A stretch of DNA of 64,000 nt, taken from positions 53,511-117,510 of the forward strand of contig CALCCE010000011.1 in assembly GCA_937899835.1 (NCBI GenBank). The letters run 5' to 3'. Numbering within the stretch: the first letter of the stretch is position 1; each line of letters begins with the position of its first letter. The stretch is from an uncultured Flavobacteriales bacterium. Its GTDB lineage: Bacteria; Bacteroidota; Bacteroidia; Flavobacteriales_G; Salibacteraceae. Shown here piece by piece: positions 17,265 through 25,918 of the stretch. Both the position numbers and the translations under genes were made by a program. The notes beneath the pieces were generated by a model. It had not been told where the DNA came from, did no database searches, and saw nothing but the letters and a program-made list of their open reading frames with translations.

Positions 17265-18806
17265 ATGGAAAACCGGAAAGTTCGGGTACGATTTGCGCCC
17301 AGTCCCACCGGTCCGCTGCACATGGGCGGAGTGCGTACTGCATTGTACAATTACCTTTTTGCGAAAAAACACGGCGGTGATTTCATTCTTCGTGTTGAAG
17401 ATACCGACCAAACCCGTTTTGTGCCCGGAGCAGAGGCTTACATACAGGAAAGTTTGGCGTGGACGGGCTTAGTACCCAATGAAGGTCCCGCCAAAGGTGG
17501 CGAATTTGGTCCCTACCGCCAATCGGAGCGCAAACCGCTCTACCGCCAATATGCCGATGCGTTGGTGGCTTCCGGAAATGCATATTATGCCTTTGACACT
17601 TCTGAAGAATTAGAGGAAGTGCGGGAGAAGGCGAAGGCCGCTAAATTGCCCAACTGGCAATACAACCACATTACCCGAAATTCGATGAAAAACTCGCTCA
17701 CGCTATCGGAAGATGAGACAGAGCGAAAACTGGCGGCAGGCGAACCCTATACCATTCGCCTCAAGATGCCCCGCAACGAAGAGGTGCGGTTCGAAGACAT
17801 TGTACGCGGATGGGTCGTAGTGAATACGAACAATCTGGACGATAAGGTGATTTTCAAATCGGATGGCATGCCGACCTACCACCTGGCCAATATTGTAGAC
17901 GATCACCTGATGGAGATTTCCCACGTTATCCGTGGCGAAGAGTGGTTGCCCTCGGCCCCAGTGCACGTGCTCCTTTACCGTTACCTCGGCTGGGAAGCTA
18001 CGCAACCTAAGTTTGCCCACTTGCCGCTCATTTTAAAGCCGGATGGCAATGGCAAATTGAGCAAACGGGACGGCGACCGTTTAGGATTTCCGGTATTTCC
18101 TCTGGAATGGAACGATCCGGCAAAATCAGAGGTTTCTTCCGGTTACCGGGAGAAGGGATATTTCGCTGATGGTTTTGTAAACATGCTGGCCTTTTTGGGC
18201 TGGAACCCGGGTACACCGCAAGAACTCTTTGACCTCGACGGTTTGGTAGAAGCATTCACCCTGGAAAGGGTAGGGAAGTCGGGGGCCAAATTCGATCCTG
18301 ACAAAACCCGCTGGTTCAATCAGCAGTACCTGCGTCAACGAAGTGACGCGGAATTGGCGCAAGGACTACAGCCACTGCTTACGGAAAAAGGAATTGAGGC
18401 TGCTCCTGAATACATCGAAAAAGTGTGTGCGCTCATGAAAGAACGTGCCACCTTCATTAGCGATATGCTGGAAGGAATGTATTTGTTTCAGGCTCCTGAA
18501 AGTTTCGATGAAAAGACACTGCGCAAAAAGTGGAAGGAAGCAACTCCGGGCATCATGTCGAAACTACGCGAAGAGTTAGCGGCCCTTGAAGATTTTTCGG
18601 AGACGAACATTGAGGCCCGATTTAAAGCATTTTTGGAAACCGAAGGCTTGGGTTTTGGAGCAGTATTGCCCAACCTGCGGCTTTTAATCACTGGTGTGGG
18701 AATGGGGCCATCGGTTTTTGCCATCATTGCTATGTTGGGCAAAACTGAGGCGTTGAACCGCATTGATACCAACATGCAACACATCGCTACCCTAAAAGCT
18801 TCCTGA
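17265..18806 (+). CDS. gltX: glutamyl-tRNA synthetase
   Basis: A 513-residue class I aminoacyl-tRNA synthetase. The HIGH-type signature is HMGG at residues 19-22 in the APSPTGPLHMGG context. The KMSKS-type loop is KLSKRDG near residue 265. The catalytic Rossmann domain is followed by an all-helical anticodon-binding domain. Length is typical of Bacteroidota GluRS. The ATG at 17265 is well placed downstream of a TATCTTTG element. folB follows after 7 bp and is probably in the same transcript. Confidence 0.97.
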   Translation: MENRKVRVRFAPSPTGPLHMGGVRTALYNYLFAKKHGGDFILRVEDTDQTRFVPGAEAYIQESLAWTGLVPNEGPAKGGEFGPYRQSERKPLYRQYADALVASGNAYYAFDTSEELEEVREKAKAAKLPNWQYNHITRNSMKNSLTLSEDETERKLAAGEPYTIRLKMPRNEEVRFEDIVRGWVVVNTNNLDDKVIFKSDGMPTYHLANIVDDHLMEISHVIRGEEWLPSAPVHVLLYRYLGWEATQPKFAHLPLILKPDGNGKLSKRDGDRLGFPVFPLEWNDPAKSEVSSGYREKGYFADGFVNMLAFLGWNPGTPQELFDLDGLVEAFTLERVGKSGAKFDPDKTRWFNQQYLRQRSDAELAQGLQPLLTEKGIEAAPEYIEKVCALMKERATFISDMLEGMYLFQAPESFDEKTLRKKWKEATPGIMSKLREELAALEDFSETNIEARFKAFLETEGLGFGAVLPNLRLLITGVGMGPSVFAIIAMLGKTEALNRIDTNMQHIATLKAS

Positions 18807-18813
18807 TCTGGCC

Positions 18814-19164
18814 ATGAGCAAACTCGAAGTAAAAGGCATTGAAGTATTCGGCCAACACGGATGCTGGCCACAAGAAAAGCTGACCAGAGGCCGGTTTCGT
18901 GTAGATTTAGTCTTGCATACCGACTTGGAAGCAGCGGCAAAATCTGATCAGTTAGAAGATGCGCCTGATTATACCCGGATCATTGCCATTGTGCACGAAG
19001 AAATGGCCATTCCATCCAAATTGATTGAACACGTTGGTGCACGGATTCGGGACCGCCTGAAGCTGGAATTTCCAAGCATAAATCGGGTGGTGGTTACCGT
19101 AGCGAAGTTGCGCCCACCGGTACGTGAGGTTGTTGGAGAAGTGAATATTACCTTGGAAGGCTAA
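18814..19164 (+). CDS. folB: dihydroneopterin aldolase
   Basis: A 116-residue tunnelling-fold enzyme of folate synthesis that converts 7,8-dihydroneopterin to 6-hydroxymethyl-dihydropterin and glycolaldehyde. The sequence shows the family start (VKGIEVFGQHGCWPQE), Tyr53 in DYTRI, Glu72 in LIEHV and a conserved Lys98 in VAKLRPP. It is 7 bp downstream of gltX. Together with folE elsewhere in the window it covers two steps of pterin/folate synthesis. Confidence 0.93.
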   Translation: MSKLEVKGIEVFGQHGCWPQEKLTRGRFRVDLVLHTDLEAAAKSDQLEDAPDYTRIIAIVHEEMAIPSKLIEHVGARIRDRLKLEFPSINRVVVTVAKLRPPVREVVGEVNITLEG

Positions 19165-19226
19165 AGTTTTCTTTAGCCATTGGCGAATGCCACATTTTTG
19201 TAAATTTGTCGCTCGCTTGAAAGTAA

Positions 19227-19297
19227 GGTCGCGTGGCCGAGCGGTTAGGCAGAGGTCTGCAAAACCTCGTACAGCGGTTCGAATCCGCTCGCGACCT
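19227..19297 (+). tRNA. tRNA-Cys (GCA)
   Basis: A 71-nt cloverleaf: acceptor stem GGTCGCG/CGCGACC, D arm starting GCCGAGCGGTTAGGC, anticodon stem GAGGT/ACCTC around loop CTGCAAA with anticodon GCA, and T arm with GGTTCGAATCC. The discriminator is T(U), as expected for tRNA-Cys. CCA is not encoded. A strong terminator follows 4 bp later. Confidence 0.96.
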
Positions 19298-19301
19298 CCC
19301 A

Positions 19302-19338
19302 AAAAAAGAGCCGATGGAATGTCCATCGGCTCTTTTTT
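19302..19338. terminator. bidirectional terminator after tRNA-Cys
   Basis: GAGCCGATGGA-ATG-TCCATCGGCTC forms an 11-bp perfect stem flanked by an A-run on the left and a T-run on the right. It can therefore end both the gltX-folB-tRNA transcript and the convergent membrane-protein transcript. Confidence 0.85.
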
Positions 19339-19357
19339 GTAGCAATTGTCCGTAGGC

Positions 19358-20665
19358 TTAACTCTCAATCTCAGGGGCCTCATTCAAACTGGCAGTGCTG
19401 GCCGCCACAGTGCTTTGACCTAACCGATACATCAATACCTGGCTTTCAATGTGGCGGGTTTCGGTTTTCACCAAATCCAGGTAAGACACCACAAAGAAGA
19501 GAGGGCGATTGGCAAAATTAGCCGCCTCCCAGCTTTGATTCTGCTTGGCTTCCCACGATTCCAGGGTGGTGAACGAAAGGTTATCGGAGACCAATTCCTG
19601 GTTGGCCACCGGATATTGAGTTAGAGCAAAAGCTTGATAGTCGGCCATTTTTTGGCGCAACATCTTTACCGTCCAATTTCCTTCCTCGGCAAACAATACC
19701 TGATTGATTTCTTTTGGTCCAGCCATCCAATTGATTTTTTCAGGGGAGGCATTGCGGGCTGCCTCTACTGAGATGCCATTGGTAGCGGCAATGAGTTGGT
19801 ACTGCAAATCATCCAGGTGAAGGTAAAGCTCGTTGGCTTTTGAGCGCATTTCCGCAATTTTTTCAGAAGAAGATTGCGCTTTCTCATCTATTTGGTTGGC
19901 ATACTGGGCGTTGTTTCCCGACATGGTTTCCTGCATGTGATAAGTGCGCTCCATAATGGCGAGAAATCCACCTGAAAAAATCTTGCCGCCTCCCAATTGC
20001 GTCAAACCAATGAACAAAAAGATCCCGGCAAAGATCACGATGACAATGGAGGAGCGAAACAACTTGTTTTCAGCAATACGATAGGTACGCACAAAATAGA
20101 GGGGCATAAAAAACATCCCCAAAAGGATGGAGCTTCCGTAGATAAGCACACTCGCTCCGGGCCAGTGCAACACCTTAAACAAAGTGGCGATGCCCATGGC
20201 AATGGCCGTAATTAGCCCTACAACGGTGGTTACTTTGCTCCATACTCCCTCCGTTTGCTTGAATTGCACGTAGATCATGGTGGGCAGGAAGAGCAAGACA
20301 ATCAGCGCAATGCCGTTCACCAGCATGATGTTGGCCCCAGGCCAGTGCAAGAGTTTGAAAACGGTGGCAAAAACCGTTAAAAATCCGCCTAAGAGGCCCG
20401 AAATGGCCGCTAACTTTTTCATTTTACGTAATTTTAGTGTGATTAAATAAATAGTGGCTTCCTGGGTCCGTTCCAATCCTTTCGGACCGAAGCCATGGAT
20501 GGACTGTTCGAGGGCTTCGGCAAAAGCCACTCCGCAGTCCATTTTTTGTTCAATAGCGCAGCAAATGTGATCCAGCAACTCCAGTCGGAGCGGTTCGTAG
20601 TCTACCCCTTGATCTACAAGGCGGTCATGAACCAAATCAACCCGTTTAGACGATAGCAGTTCCAT
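19358..20665 (-). CDS. PadR-partner membrane protein with GldL-like HWPGA segments
   Basis: About 435 residues. The N-terminal 80 residues are a small helical domain with LLDHICCAIEQKM, resembling the HAAS/DUF1700-type domain found next to PadR regulators. Then come six or so membrane segments in two repeats, each carrying FK[L/V]LHWPGA, a motif also seen in GldL-like Bacteroidota proteins. A periplasmic or cytoplasmic helical tail completes it. The gene overlaps padR by 20 bp using the ATG at 20665 (a TTG at 20689 is the alternative). Coupled translation suggests the PadR repressor and this membrane protein form one sensory unit. The function is unknown. Confidence 0.65.
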   Translation of the reverse strand: MELLSSKRVDLVHDRLVDQGVDYEPLRLELLDHICCAIEQKMDCGVAFAEALEQSIHGFGPKGLERTQEATIYLITLKLRKMKKLAAISGLLGGFLTVFATVFKLLHWPGANIMLVNGIALIVLLFLPTMIYVQFKQTEGVWSKVTTVVGLITAIAMGIATLFKVLHWPGASVLIYGSSILLGMFFMPLYFVRTYRIAENKLFRSSIVIVIFAGIFLFIGLTQLGGGKIFSGGFLAIMERTYHMQETMSGNNAQYANQIDEKAQSSSEKIAEMRSKANELYLHLDDLQYQLIAATNGISVEAARNASPEKINWMAGPKEINQVLFAEEGNWTVKMLRQKMADYQAFALTQYPVANQELVSDNLSFTTLESWEAKQNQSWEAANFANRPLFFVVSYLDLVKTETRHIESQVLMYRLGQSTVAASTASLNEAPEIES

Positions 20666-21002
20666 AACCAGGTTGAGCCGGTGGATCAATAATGAGTTTC
20701 ATGGTGGCCACAAAGTCGGCAAACTCTTCTACCAACTGTTGAGCCGTAGAGCTTCCGTTATCCGTCAGCGAATAATATTTTCTGATGCGTTTTCCAATGG
20801 CTACCTTTTCGATGCTCACCAAGCCGTCGGCTTCCAGCTTGTGGAGTAGGGGGTAGAGCGCCCCTTCGGTAATCACAATTTTACCGTTGGTCAACTCTTT
20901 TACCTTCTGGGTGATTTCATAACCATACATTTTTTCATTCCTGGCCAGTAGTTCCATCACCACCGTTCGAAGGGTTCCTTTGAGTAGTTCTTTTGAATAC
21001 AT
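20646..21002 (-). CDS. PadR family transcriptional repressor
   Basis: A 118-residue PadR protein: a winged helix-turn-helix with the family segments MYGYEITQKVKEL, ITEGALYPLLHKLEADGLV and YYSLTDNG, followed by a short dimerisation helix. The MYSKELLKGTLR start at 21002 is chosen over an upstream in-frame start because it is where PadR homology begins. A near-palindromic sequence at 21012-21032, 10 bp upstream, is a likely autoregulatory operator. The next gene, overlapping by 20 bp, encodes its probable membrane partner. Confidence 0.9.
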   Translation of the reverse strand: MYSKELLKGTLRTVVMELLARNEKMYGYEITQKVKELTNGKIVITEGALYPLLHKLEADGLVSIEKVAIGKRIRKYYSLTDNGSSTAQQLVEEFADFVATMKLIIDPPAQPGYGTAIV

Positions 21003-21011
21003 AAGGCAAAT

Positions 21012-21032
21012 ATACATAAGTTTTTTATGTAT
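21012..21032. promoter_or_regulatory. inverted repeat, likely PadR operator
   Basis: ATACATAA-GTTTT-TTATGTAT is a perfect 8-bp inverted repeat with a 5-bp spacer directly upstream of padR. PadR operators commonly contain ATGT/ACAT half sites. The assignment is inferred from position. Confidence 0.6.
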
Positions 21033-21126
21033 TGGTGTCAAAGGTATCCTTCTATCTTATGATAACAAGGGCTTGACACCTCCTAACCATTTGATTTAAA
21101 GCTGATTAAATAGCCGCAAAAAAAAT

Positions 21127-21150
21127 GGGCCATCCCTTCCGGGATGACCC
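21127..21150 (-). terminator. terminator for hsp20
   Basis: GGGCCATCCC-TTCC-GGGATGACCC pairs with one C-A mismatch. On the minus strand it is followed by a T-run (the A-run at 21118-21125). It lies 26 bp beyond the hsp20 stop. Confidence 0.7.
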
Positions 21151-21175
21151 ACTCTCAAGCTTACTGCTGCCCTAC

Positions 21176-21622
21176 TTACTTAATCTCAATCACTCTATTC
21201 TTCTTCTTCTCTTCTTTTTTCAAGGGCAGTTCGATGTTCAGGATTCCGTTGTTGAAGGAAGCACTGATTTTTTCGCTATTCACATTTTCGGGAAGGTTGA
21301 AGCTCCGGCTAAAGCTGGATTTGCGAAATTCCCGACGGGTGAACTTTTCTTTTTCATCCAATTGCTCGTCTTTCACTTCTGCCGAAATGGTCAGCTGCTT
21401 TTGATGTACATCGAGGTTGAAAGCATCCTTGGAAAATCCAGGCGCTGCTAACTCAATTCGGTAGCCGTTTTCTGCTTCAATGACATTGACCGATGGAACA
21501 AAGTTCTGATGATCGGATCCTAAGAAGGTACCGAGGTCTTTTTGGAAAAAGTCATCTAAAAGGTGGTTCCAGGTACGGTTGAAACGATAAGTTGAATTGG
21601 GACGATACTTTACTAAAGTCAT
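21176..21622 (-). CDS. small heat-shock protein (Hsp20/alpha-crystallin family)
   Basis: A 148-residue ATP-independent holdase chaperone. The N-terminal arm (about 1-45) is followed by an alpha-crystallin domain with VIEAENGYRIELAAPGF, the EKFTRREF strand region and the family consensus NGILNIELPL. A C-terminal V-I-E-I motif can dock into neighbouring subunits. The start MTLVKYRP at 21622 is typical for Bacteroidota members. It is monocistronic, with its own terminator. Confidence 0.95.
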   Translation of the reverse strand: MTLVKYRPNSTYRFNRTWNHLLDDFFQKDLGTFLGSDHQNFVPSVNVIEAENGYRIELAAPGFSKDAFNLDVHQKQLTISAEVKDEQLDEKEKFTRREFRKSSFSRSFNLPENVNSEKISASFNNGILNIELPLKKEEKKKNRVIEIK

Positions 21623-21979
21623 AATTTGGTTCTCCTTGTTATTTGGGTTGTGTAACATTCAAGTTTTAATCTTGAACTGCTTTTGGCAAAGGGTGTACCA
21701 ACGCAAAAAAGCATCGCATTAAATGCCAAAAAGGCAGTCTATTTGAAAAAAGACTGCCTTTTTGGCACAATTGGTAAAATGACTCCGCCAATCCGTCCTG
21801 AACTGTCGCGTCAACTTGCACCTCAACGAGGAGAAAACAATGTAATGCACTCGTGCGGTGTTGCTATCATTTTAAACAAACATTGTTTTTCGGAAGAACA
21901 AGCACCGCAAAATCGATTGAAACCCCAAGTGCGTTTCACATCAAGACAGTATGAGCAAGGAACCATGTTGGGAGAATAG
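21623..21979. other. intergenic region between the DUF2461 gene and hsp20
   Basis: The 357-bp gap holds the hsp20 promoter region and a very strong hairpin (21724-21767). A plus-strand 98-codon frame (21683-21979) runs through the hairpin, has no recognisable features and is not accepted as a gene. A TTTAAACAAA sequence at 21871 resembles the CarH-like boxes at 50 kb with one mismatch, but it is single and probably coincidental. Confidence 0.5.
21724..21767. terminator. 17-bp hairpin, probable bidirectional terminator
   Basis: The 17-base arm at 21724-21740 (TGCCAAAAAGGCAGTCT) pairs perfectly with 21751-21767 around a 10-nt loop. The arms contain A5/T5 tracts. It lies 212 bp beyond the DUF2461 stop, so it may end that transcript, or it may itself be a small structured transcript. 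Confidence 0.5.
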
Positions 21980-22669
21980 CTAACTCCTTCCATCGTTTGA
22001 AGCTTTCAAACCTTCGGTTAAGAAATCCTTCAATGGTTTTCCAGCCCTATAATGCTCCATGAGTACGTTGAGAAAATCGGGCTGCAACGCCACATCGGCA
22101 TCTAACACAGCATAGTAATAGAAAGACTTAAAAAATAGCATGGGCTGTTGCTCGGCTGCTTCTTTGAACTCCGGTGGCAGGCGTTTGTGTGCACCACCTT
22201 GCACCCCCATTTTAAAACGCTGAGTAAAATCGGGCGCTTTCATCAAAGCATCGAATTCCTCCAGATTATGGGCAATGTGCTGCCTGAGGTTATAGAGTGG
22301 CTCTTTGTCTGGCATGTGAGAGCCACCGTAAATACGGACTTCGGCCGGCCCAACTTCTACATAAAGTCCGGGGCTCGCCTTGTCTTTCCGCCCTTGAGGC
22401 GTAATCATGGCTCCCATGTGCGTTTTGTACAGCGTTTTATCCTTGCTGAAACGAATGTCCCGGTTGATGCGGGTAACCGCATTCTTGGCCTGTAAGGTAT
22501 ATTCGGGATCTATTTCCCGAATCTGTTCGATGAGCTCGTCGACCAACCTGGCCCAAGGCTTCTTCACCGTATTTTCATACCGCTTGCGGTTTTCATCAAA
22601 CCAGGCTTTGTGGTTGTTGGCAGCCAACTCTTTGAAGAAGGCCATGAAATCTTCGGTTATTAGACGCAT
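21980..22669 (-). CDS. DUF2461 family protein
   Basis: A 229-residue protein of the DUF2461/TIGR02453 family, whose biochemical role is unknown. The characteristic N-terminus (DFMAFFKELAANNHKAWFDENR) and the conserved stretch RINRDIRFSKDKTLYKTHMGA are both present, as is GLYVEVGPAEVRIYGG. No signal or membrane segment is visible. I used the ATG at 22669, where family similarity begins. It stands alone between two hairpins. Confidence 0.88.
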   Translation of the reverse strand: MRLITEDFMAFFKELAANNHKAWFDENRKRYENTVKKPWARLVDELIEQIREIDPEYTLQAKNAVTRINRDIRFSKDKTLYKTHMGAMITPQGRKDKASPGLYVEVGPAEVRIYGGSHMPDKEPLYNLRQHIAHNLEEFDALMKAPDFTQRFKMGVQGGAHKRLPPEFKEAAEQQPMLFFKSFYYYAVLDADVALQPDFLNVLMEHYRAGKPLKDFLTEGLKASNDGRS

Positions 22670-22700
22670 TGGAATTCGAATTAATGACAAATGGATACCC

Positions 22701-22720
22701 GGGCAGGTACTGGCCTGCCC
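22701..22720 (-). terminator. hairpin after the VOC gene
   Basis: GGGCAGG-TACTGG-CCTGCCC is a 7-bp GC-rich stem 15 bp beyond the stop of the VOC gene. No good T-run follows, so termination efficiency is uncertain. Confidence 0.45.
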
Positions 22721-22735
22721 AGGAAGAGTATGATG

Positions 22736-23104
22736 TTAACCAGCAGAATGAAGCGCTACCCGGTTTCCCTCAGTATCGTGAAAAATAGCCATAAAGCCGA
22801 TCTCATCAGAAATCTTGGTTTTAGGAAGCTCTACTTTCCCGCCCGCTTTTTCTACGCGACCCAAGGGTTCTGAAAGGTCTTCACCTCCATTGAGGTAGAT
22901 CAAAGCACCTTCAAGCGATGGTTTGTAGCCTGGACCAGCAACCACTGCTCCTCCTACTTCTTGGTTTCCTGCGGGTAAGAAACCCATTTGCATGCCCATG
23001 ATCTCTTGATGGTGAATATCTGAAGTAAACAAATCGGAGTAAAACTTGCAGGCGCGGTCGAAATTCGCAGCTGGAATTTCAAACCAATTGATTGCATTTG
23101 CCAT
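22736..23104 (-). CDS. VOC family (glyoxalase/bleomycin-resistance fold) protein
   Basis: A 122-residue protein with two beta-alpha-beta-beta-beta modules. It starts with NAINWFEIPAANFDRACKFYSDLF and ends with GFMAIFHDTEGNRVALHS, the usual pattern of the PhnB-like/YdcJ-type VOC proteins annotated as glyoxalases. Metal ligands cannot be assigned confidently, and substrates in this family are diverse. It is monocistronic. Confidence 0.85.
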   Translation of the reverse strand: MANAINWFEIPAANFDRACKFYSDLFTSDIHHQEIMGMQMGFLPAGNQEVGGAVVAGPGYKPSLEGALIYLNGGEDLSEPLGRVEKAGGKVELPKTKISDEIGFMAIFHDTEGNRVALHSAG

Positions 23105-23191
23105 AGGTGTAGATTGATTAATTGGTTAATGATTTTGTACTGTTCAAATGTATCAGAGTCTATTTAAAATGAGCAATAAGAAATTAGCATA

Positions 23192-23282
23192 ACGTAGTTT
23201 TCTATTTTTTAATAGATTGGCTTTAATTGAATAATGAATCATTTCAAAGTAAATTCCATTGGTTATTACGTAGTTTTCTATT
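23192..23282. repeat. two 15-bp direct repeats upstream of the 498-residue gene
   Basis: ACGTAGTTTTCTATT occurs at 23192-23206 and again at 23268-23282, both preceded by a T two bases upstream. They lie in the AT-rich divergent region between the VOC gene and the unknown helical protein gene, so they may bind a regulator. Confidence 0.55.
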
Positions 23283-23323
23283 GAACTCTTTTATTCTAAA
23301 AAGAAGGAAAAACCGAAAGCATC

Positions 23324-24820
23324 ATGCGAAAAAAGGGGAACCTACACGCCTTGATTCAGAGCCTTACGCCTTCAGAAAGGCGGCACTTTCGCTTGTATGC
23401 CCGGGCAATGGGGTCTGATAAGAACTACCTCGTACTTTTCGATGCGCTATTGGACCAGGAGGAGTTCGACGAAACTGCCTTAAAGCTGCGTTTCAAAGAC
23501 AGAGAATTTGCCCGGCAACTCCACGTTACCAAAAACTACCTCAGCAAACATATTTTACGCAGTCTCCGACAGTTTCACGCCCGAATCTCGAAGGATGCAG
23601 AACTCAAAGACCAGCTCCGAGAGGTCGAACTCCTGTTTCACAAAGAGTTGTTGGATCAATGCCATCATGCATTGAAGGCCGCAGAAAAGATCGGATTGGT
23701 CTACGAGCGGTTCAAGGAACTGGCCGAAATTCAGGTTTGGAAACGCAAGCTTCTTTTGGCGCGCTCTTCGATTTTCCAGGAACAGGAGACCTTACAAAAG
23801 TTGTTGCACAAAGAGGCCGAATACCTGGAGCAGGCACTACAGGTCAATCGTTATTGGCAACTGATGTTGGGGATGTACCAAAAAGGACTGGGCAACCCGG
23901 AAAGCGTTGAAATGGTGCTCAACCATTCCCTCATTACCGACGAAACCCAGGCAAGCAGTATTCAAACCAAAGTGATTCGGCAACACTTGCTATTTGCTGC
24001 TCATTCGGTTTCCAACAGACAAAAAGAAGGAAATGCGGCTCTGGACGAATTGATCACACTTCTGGAAGGGCATCCCGATCGGATTAGAGACGACCCTTCT
24101 TCCTACATTACTGCACTCAACAACCGTGTGGGCATGCTGATCTTTAATCGGCGAACCGCAGAAGTGCCTCCTTTGCTTGCCAAGATCAGAGAGGTACCCG
24201 AAAAGTATAATTTACCGGCCAAAGGAAGTATTGAGCGAAAACTTTTGCTGCGCACCTACAACATCGAACTGGAGCTTTACCGGGATACCCAACAAGTGGA
24301 GCAAGGACTGGCTTTGATTGAAGTCATTGAATCCTTTATCAGCGTTAACAAAAGCAAAATTCAACCCGCTTACGTTATCTCTTTTCATTACCAGTTTGCC
24401 TACCTCCATTTTCAGGCAAAAGCCTACAACGCTTCTCTGCGTTGGATTCACCAAATTACCAATACCGCTTACGGAGAAGTGCGCACCGATATTCAAAGCT
24501 ATGCGCGCTTGCTCAACCTGATCATCCACTATGAATTGAACAACATCATTGTATTGAAATATGCCGTAGACAGCTGTAGGCGTTTCCTCAAAAAGAAACG
24601 GGACCTGCAAGTTTTTGAACAACACTTGCTGCGGTTTTTCTCGCGGATTTGCATGGCGGGCCTGCACGATTATCCGGCCTTATTTCAGGAGTTATACACC
24701 CTCCTGTTTGAAGCGGACGCCCAACTGGTTACTGCTTCTACCCTCGATTATCTTGATTTCAAATCGTGGATAGAAGGTCATCTACCAAAACAAAAAGGCG
24801 CAAAAGTAACGGGAGCTTAA
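23324..24820 (+). CDS. unknown all-helical (TPR-like) protein
   Basis: A 498-residue soluble protein with almost entirely helical composition. It begins with a basic segment (LTPSERRHFRLYAR) and a helical FKDREFARQLHVTKNYLSKHILRSLRQF region reminiscent of a DNA-binding or tetratricopeptide start, followed by repeated amphipathic helix pairs. No signal, transmembrane segment or catalytic motif is visible. I do not recognise the family; such proteins recur as hypotheticals in Flavobacteriales. It has direct repeats upstream and converges on the ABC permease gene with a 4-bp overlap of the stops. Confidence 0.65.
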   Translation: MRKKGNLHALIQSLTPSERRHFRLYARAMGSDKNYLVLFDALLDQEEFDETALKLRFKDREFARQLHVTKNYLSKHILRSLRQFHARISKDAELKDQLREVELLFHKELLDQCHHALKAAEKIGLVYERFKELAEIQVWKRKLLLARSSIFQEQETLQKLLHKEAEYLEQALQVNRYWQLMLGMYQKGLGNPESVEMVLNHSLITDETQASSIQTKVIRQHLLFAAHSVSNRQKEGNAALDELITLLEGHPDRIRDDPSSYITALNNRVGMLIFNRRTAEVPPLLAKIREVPEKYNLPAKGSIERKLLLRTYNIELELYRDTQQVEQGLALIEVIESFISVNKSKIQPAYVISFHYQFAYLHFQAKAYNASLRWIHQITNTAYGEVRTDIQSYARLLNLIIHYELNNIIVLKYAVDSCRRFLKKKRDLQVFEQHLLRFFSRICMAGLHDYPALFQELYTLLFEADAQLVTASTLDYLDFKSWIEGHLPKQKGAKVTGA

Positions 24821-25908
24821 TACCACTTGTAGATTTTCTCCCCAAGGAAGAAAAACACCACCCCAATACTTGCCAGAATCAACGAAGGCAACCCCGTGGT
24901 TTCGAAACCTGCGCCTTCGATGAAAACGCCCCGAATGCCATCGGCCAACATGGTGAGCGGAAGTCCCTGGATGATGGAGACCATGACATCGGGAAAATTG
25001 TGGTAGCTAAAAAAGATGCCCGACATCACCATCATGGGCATTACCACCGCATTGATGAGTCCGTTGCCAATTTGTGGATTGTCGGTTTTGGACGAAACGA
25101 AAACAGCAATTCCGGTGAAAGCCATGTTCCCAGAAATGAACAATCCTATCAAGGCTAAAACATCTCCCTGGATTTGAATGTCGAATATGAAGTGAGAAAA
25201 CCCTACCAACAAACTGGCTTCGATGATGCTAAGGGACAACCGTGAAACAAAATGGGAGAACAGGAAACCCCTTTTGCTCATGGGGGTGGCTACCATCCTC
25301 CGCAGAAGCTTCTTCGAGCGCTTGTCGATCAATGAATAACTGATGCCCCACATGCACGACATCATGATGCCCATTGCCAACAATCCGGGTATCAGAAAAT
25401 CAACGTATCGGGTGCCAACGCGCGTCATCGGGCGAATCGTCCCTAACGCATATTGGCGGTTTGGAGCAATAATGAGCGCTTGTAACTGAAGGTAAGTCAA
25501 CTGGGCTTCCGGGTTTGCCGGATCAAAGTGGTATTGCAAACTTTCTCCCGCTTTTAATACCAGGGCGACTTCGCCTCGCTTCATCATTCTTTCGGCACCC
25601 TGCCAATCGGTAGGGTGAAAATAGTATTGGGTTTTGCCCAAATCCGGGTGTTCGACGGCTTTCCCCAGAGCAGTTCCCGCTTGAAGCTCCTCCGGTTGTG
25701 CACCTTCCAAAAAGGCATCCAGTGCAGCATTGCTGCTATCGGGAGTGCTAATCAGGGCCACATGCTGAATTTGTTCGCTCTGCCCGGTGAAAGCAACTCC
25801 AAGGCCTGAGGCCATCAACACGGGAAAAAGCAGGGTCCAGAAGAGTATCCCGGGCACGCGAAAAAACTCTTTGTACTGAATCGAAATGAGATTGAGAATT
25901 TGATTCAC
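24817..25908 (-). CDS. ABC-2 type transporter permease
   Basis: A 363-residue membrane protein of the ABC-2 export family: one N-terminal transmembrane helix, a large extracytoplasmic loop (about 45-165) and five C-terminal helices, with MGIMMSCMWGISYSLIDKRSKKLLRRMVATPMSK between them. The start is GTG, 10 bp after the ATPase stop. With that ATPase it forms a complete exporter of unknown substrate (drug, lipid or polysaccharide exporters share this fold). Confidence 0.9.
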   Translation of the reverse strand: MNQILNLISIQYKEFFRVPGILFWTLLFPVLMASGLGVAFTGQSEQIQHVALISTPDSSNAALDAFLEGAQPEELQAGTALGKAVEHPDLGKTQYYFHPTDWQGAERMMKRGEVALVLKAGESLQYHFDPANPEAQLTYLQLQALIIAPNRQYALGTIRPMTRVGTRYVDFLIPGLLAMGIMMSCMWGISYSLIDKRSKKLLRRMVATPMSKRGFLFSHFVSRLSLSIIEASLLVGFSHFIFDIQIQGDVLALIGLFISGNMAFTGIAVFVSSKTDNPQIGNGLINAVVMPMMVMSGIFFSYHNFPDVMVSIIQGLPLTMLADGIRGVFIEGAGFETTGLPSLILASIGVVFFFLGEKIYKWY

Positions 25909-25918
25909 AGCAGAAATG

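Noticed and set aside
21683..21979. Plus-strand 98-codon frame between hsp20 and the DUF2461 gene
   Set aside because: It runs straight through a 17-bp hairpin and has unremarkable composition; non-coding is more likely.
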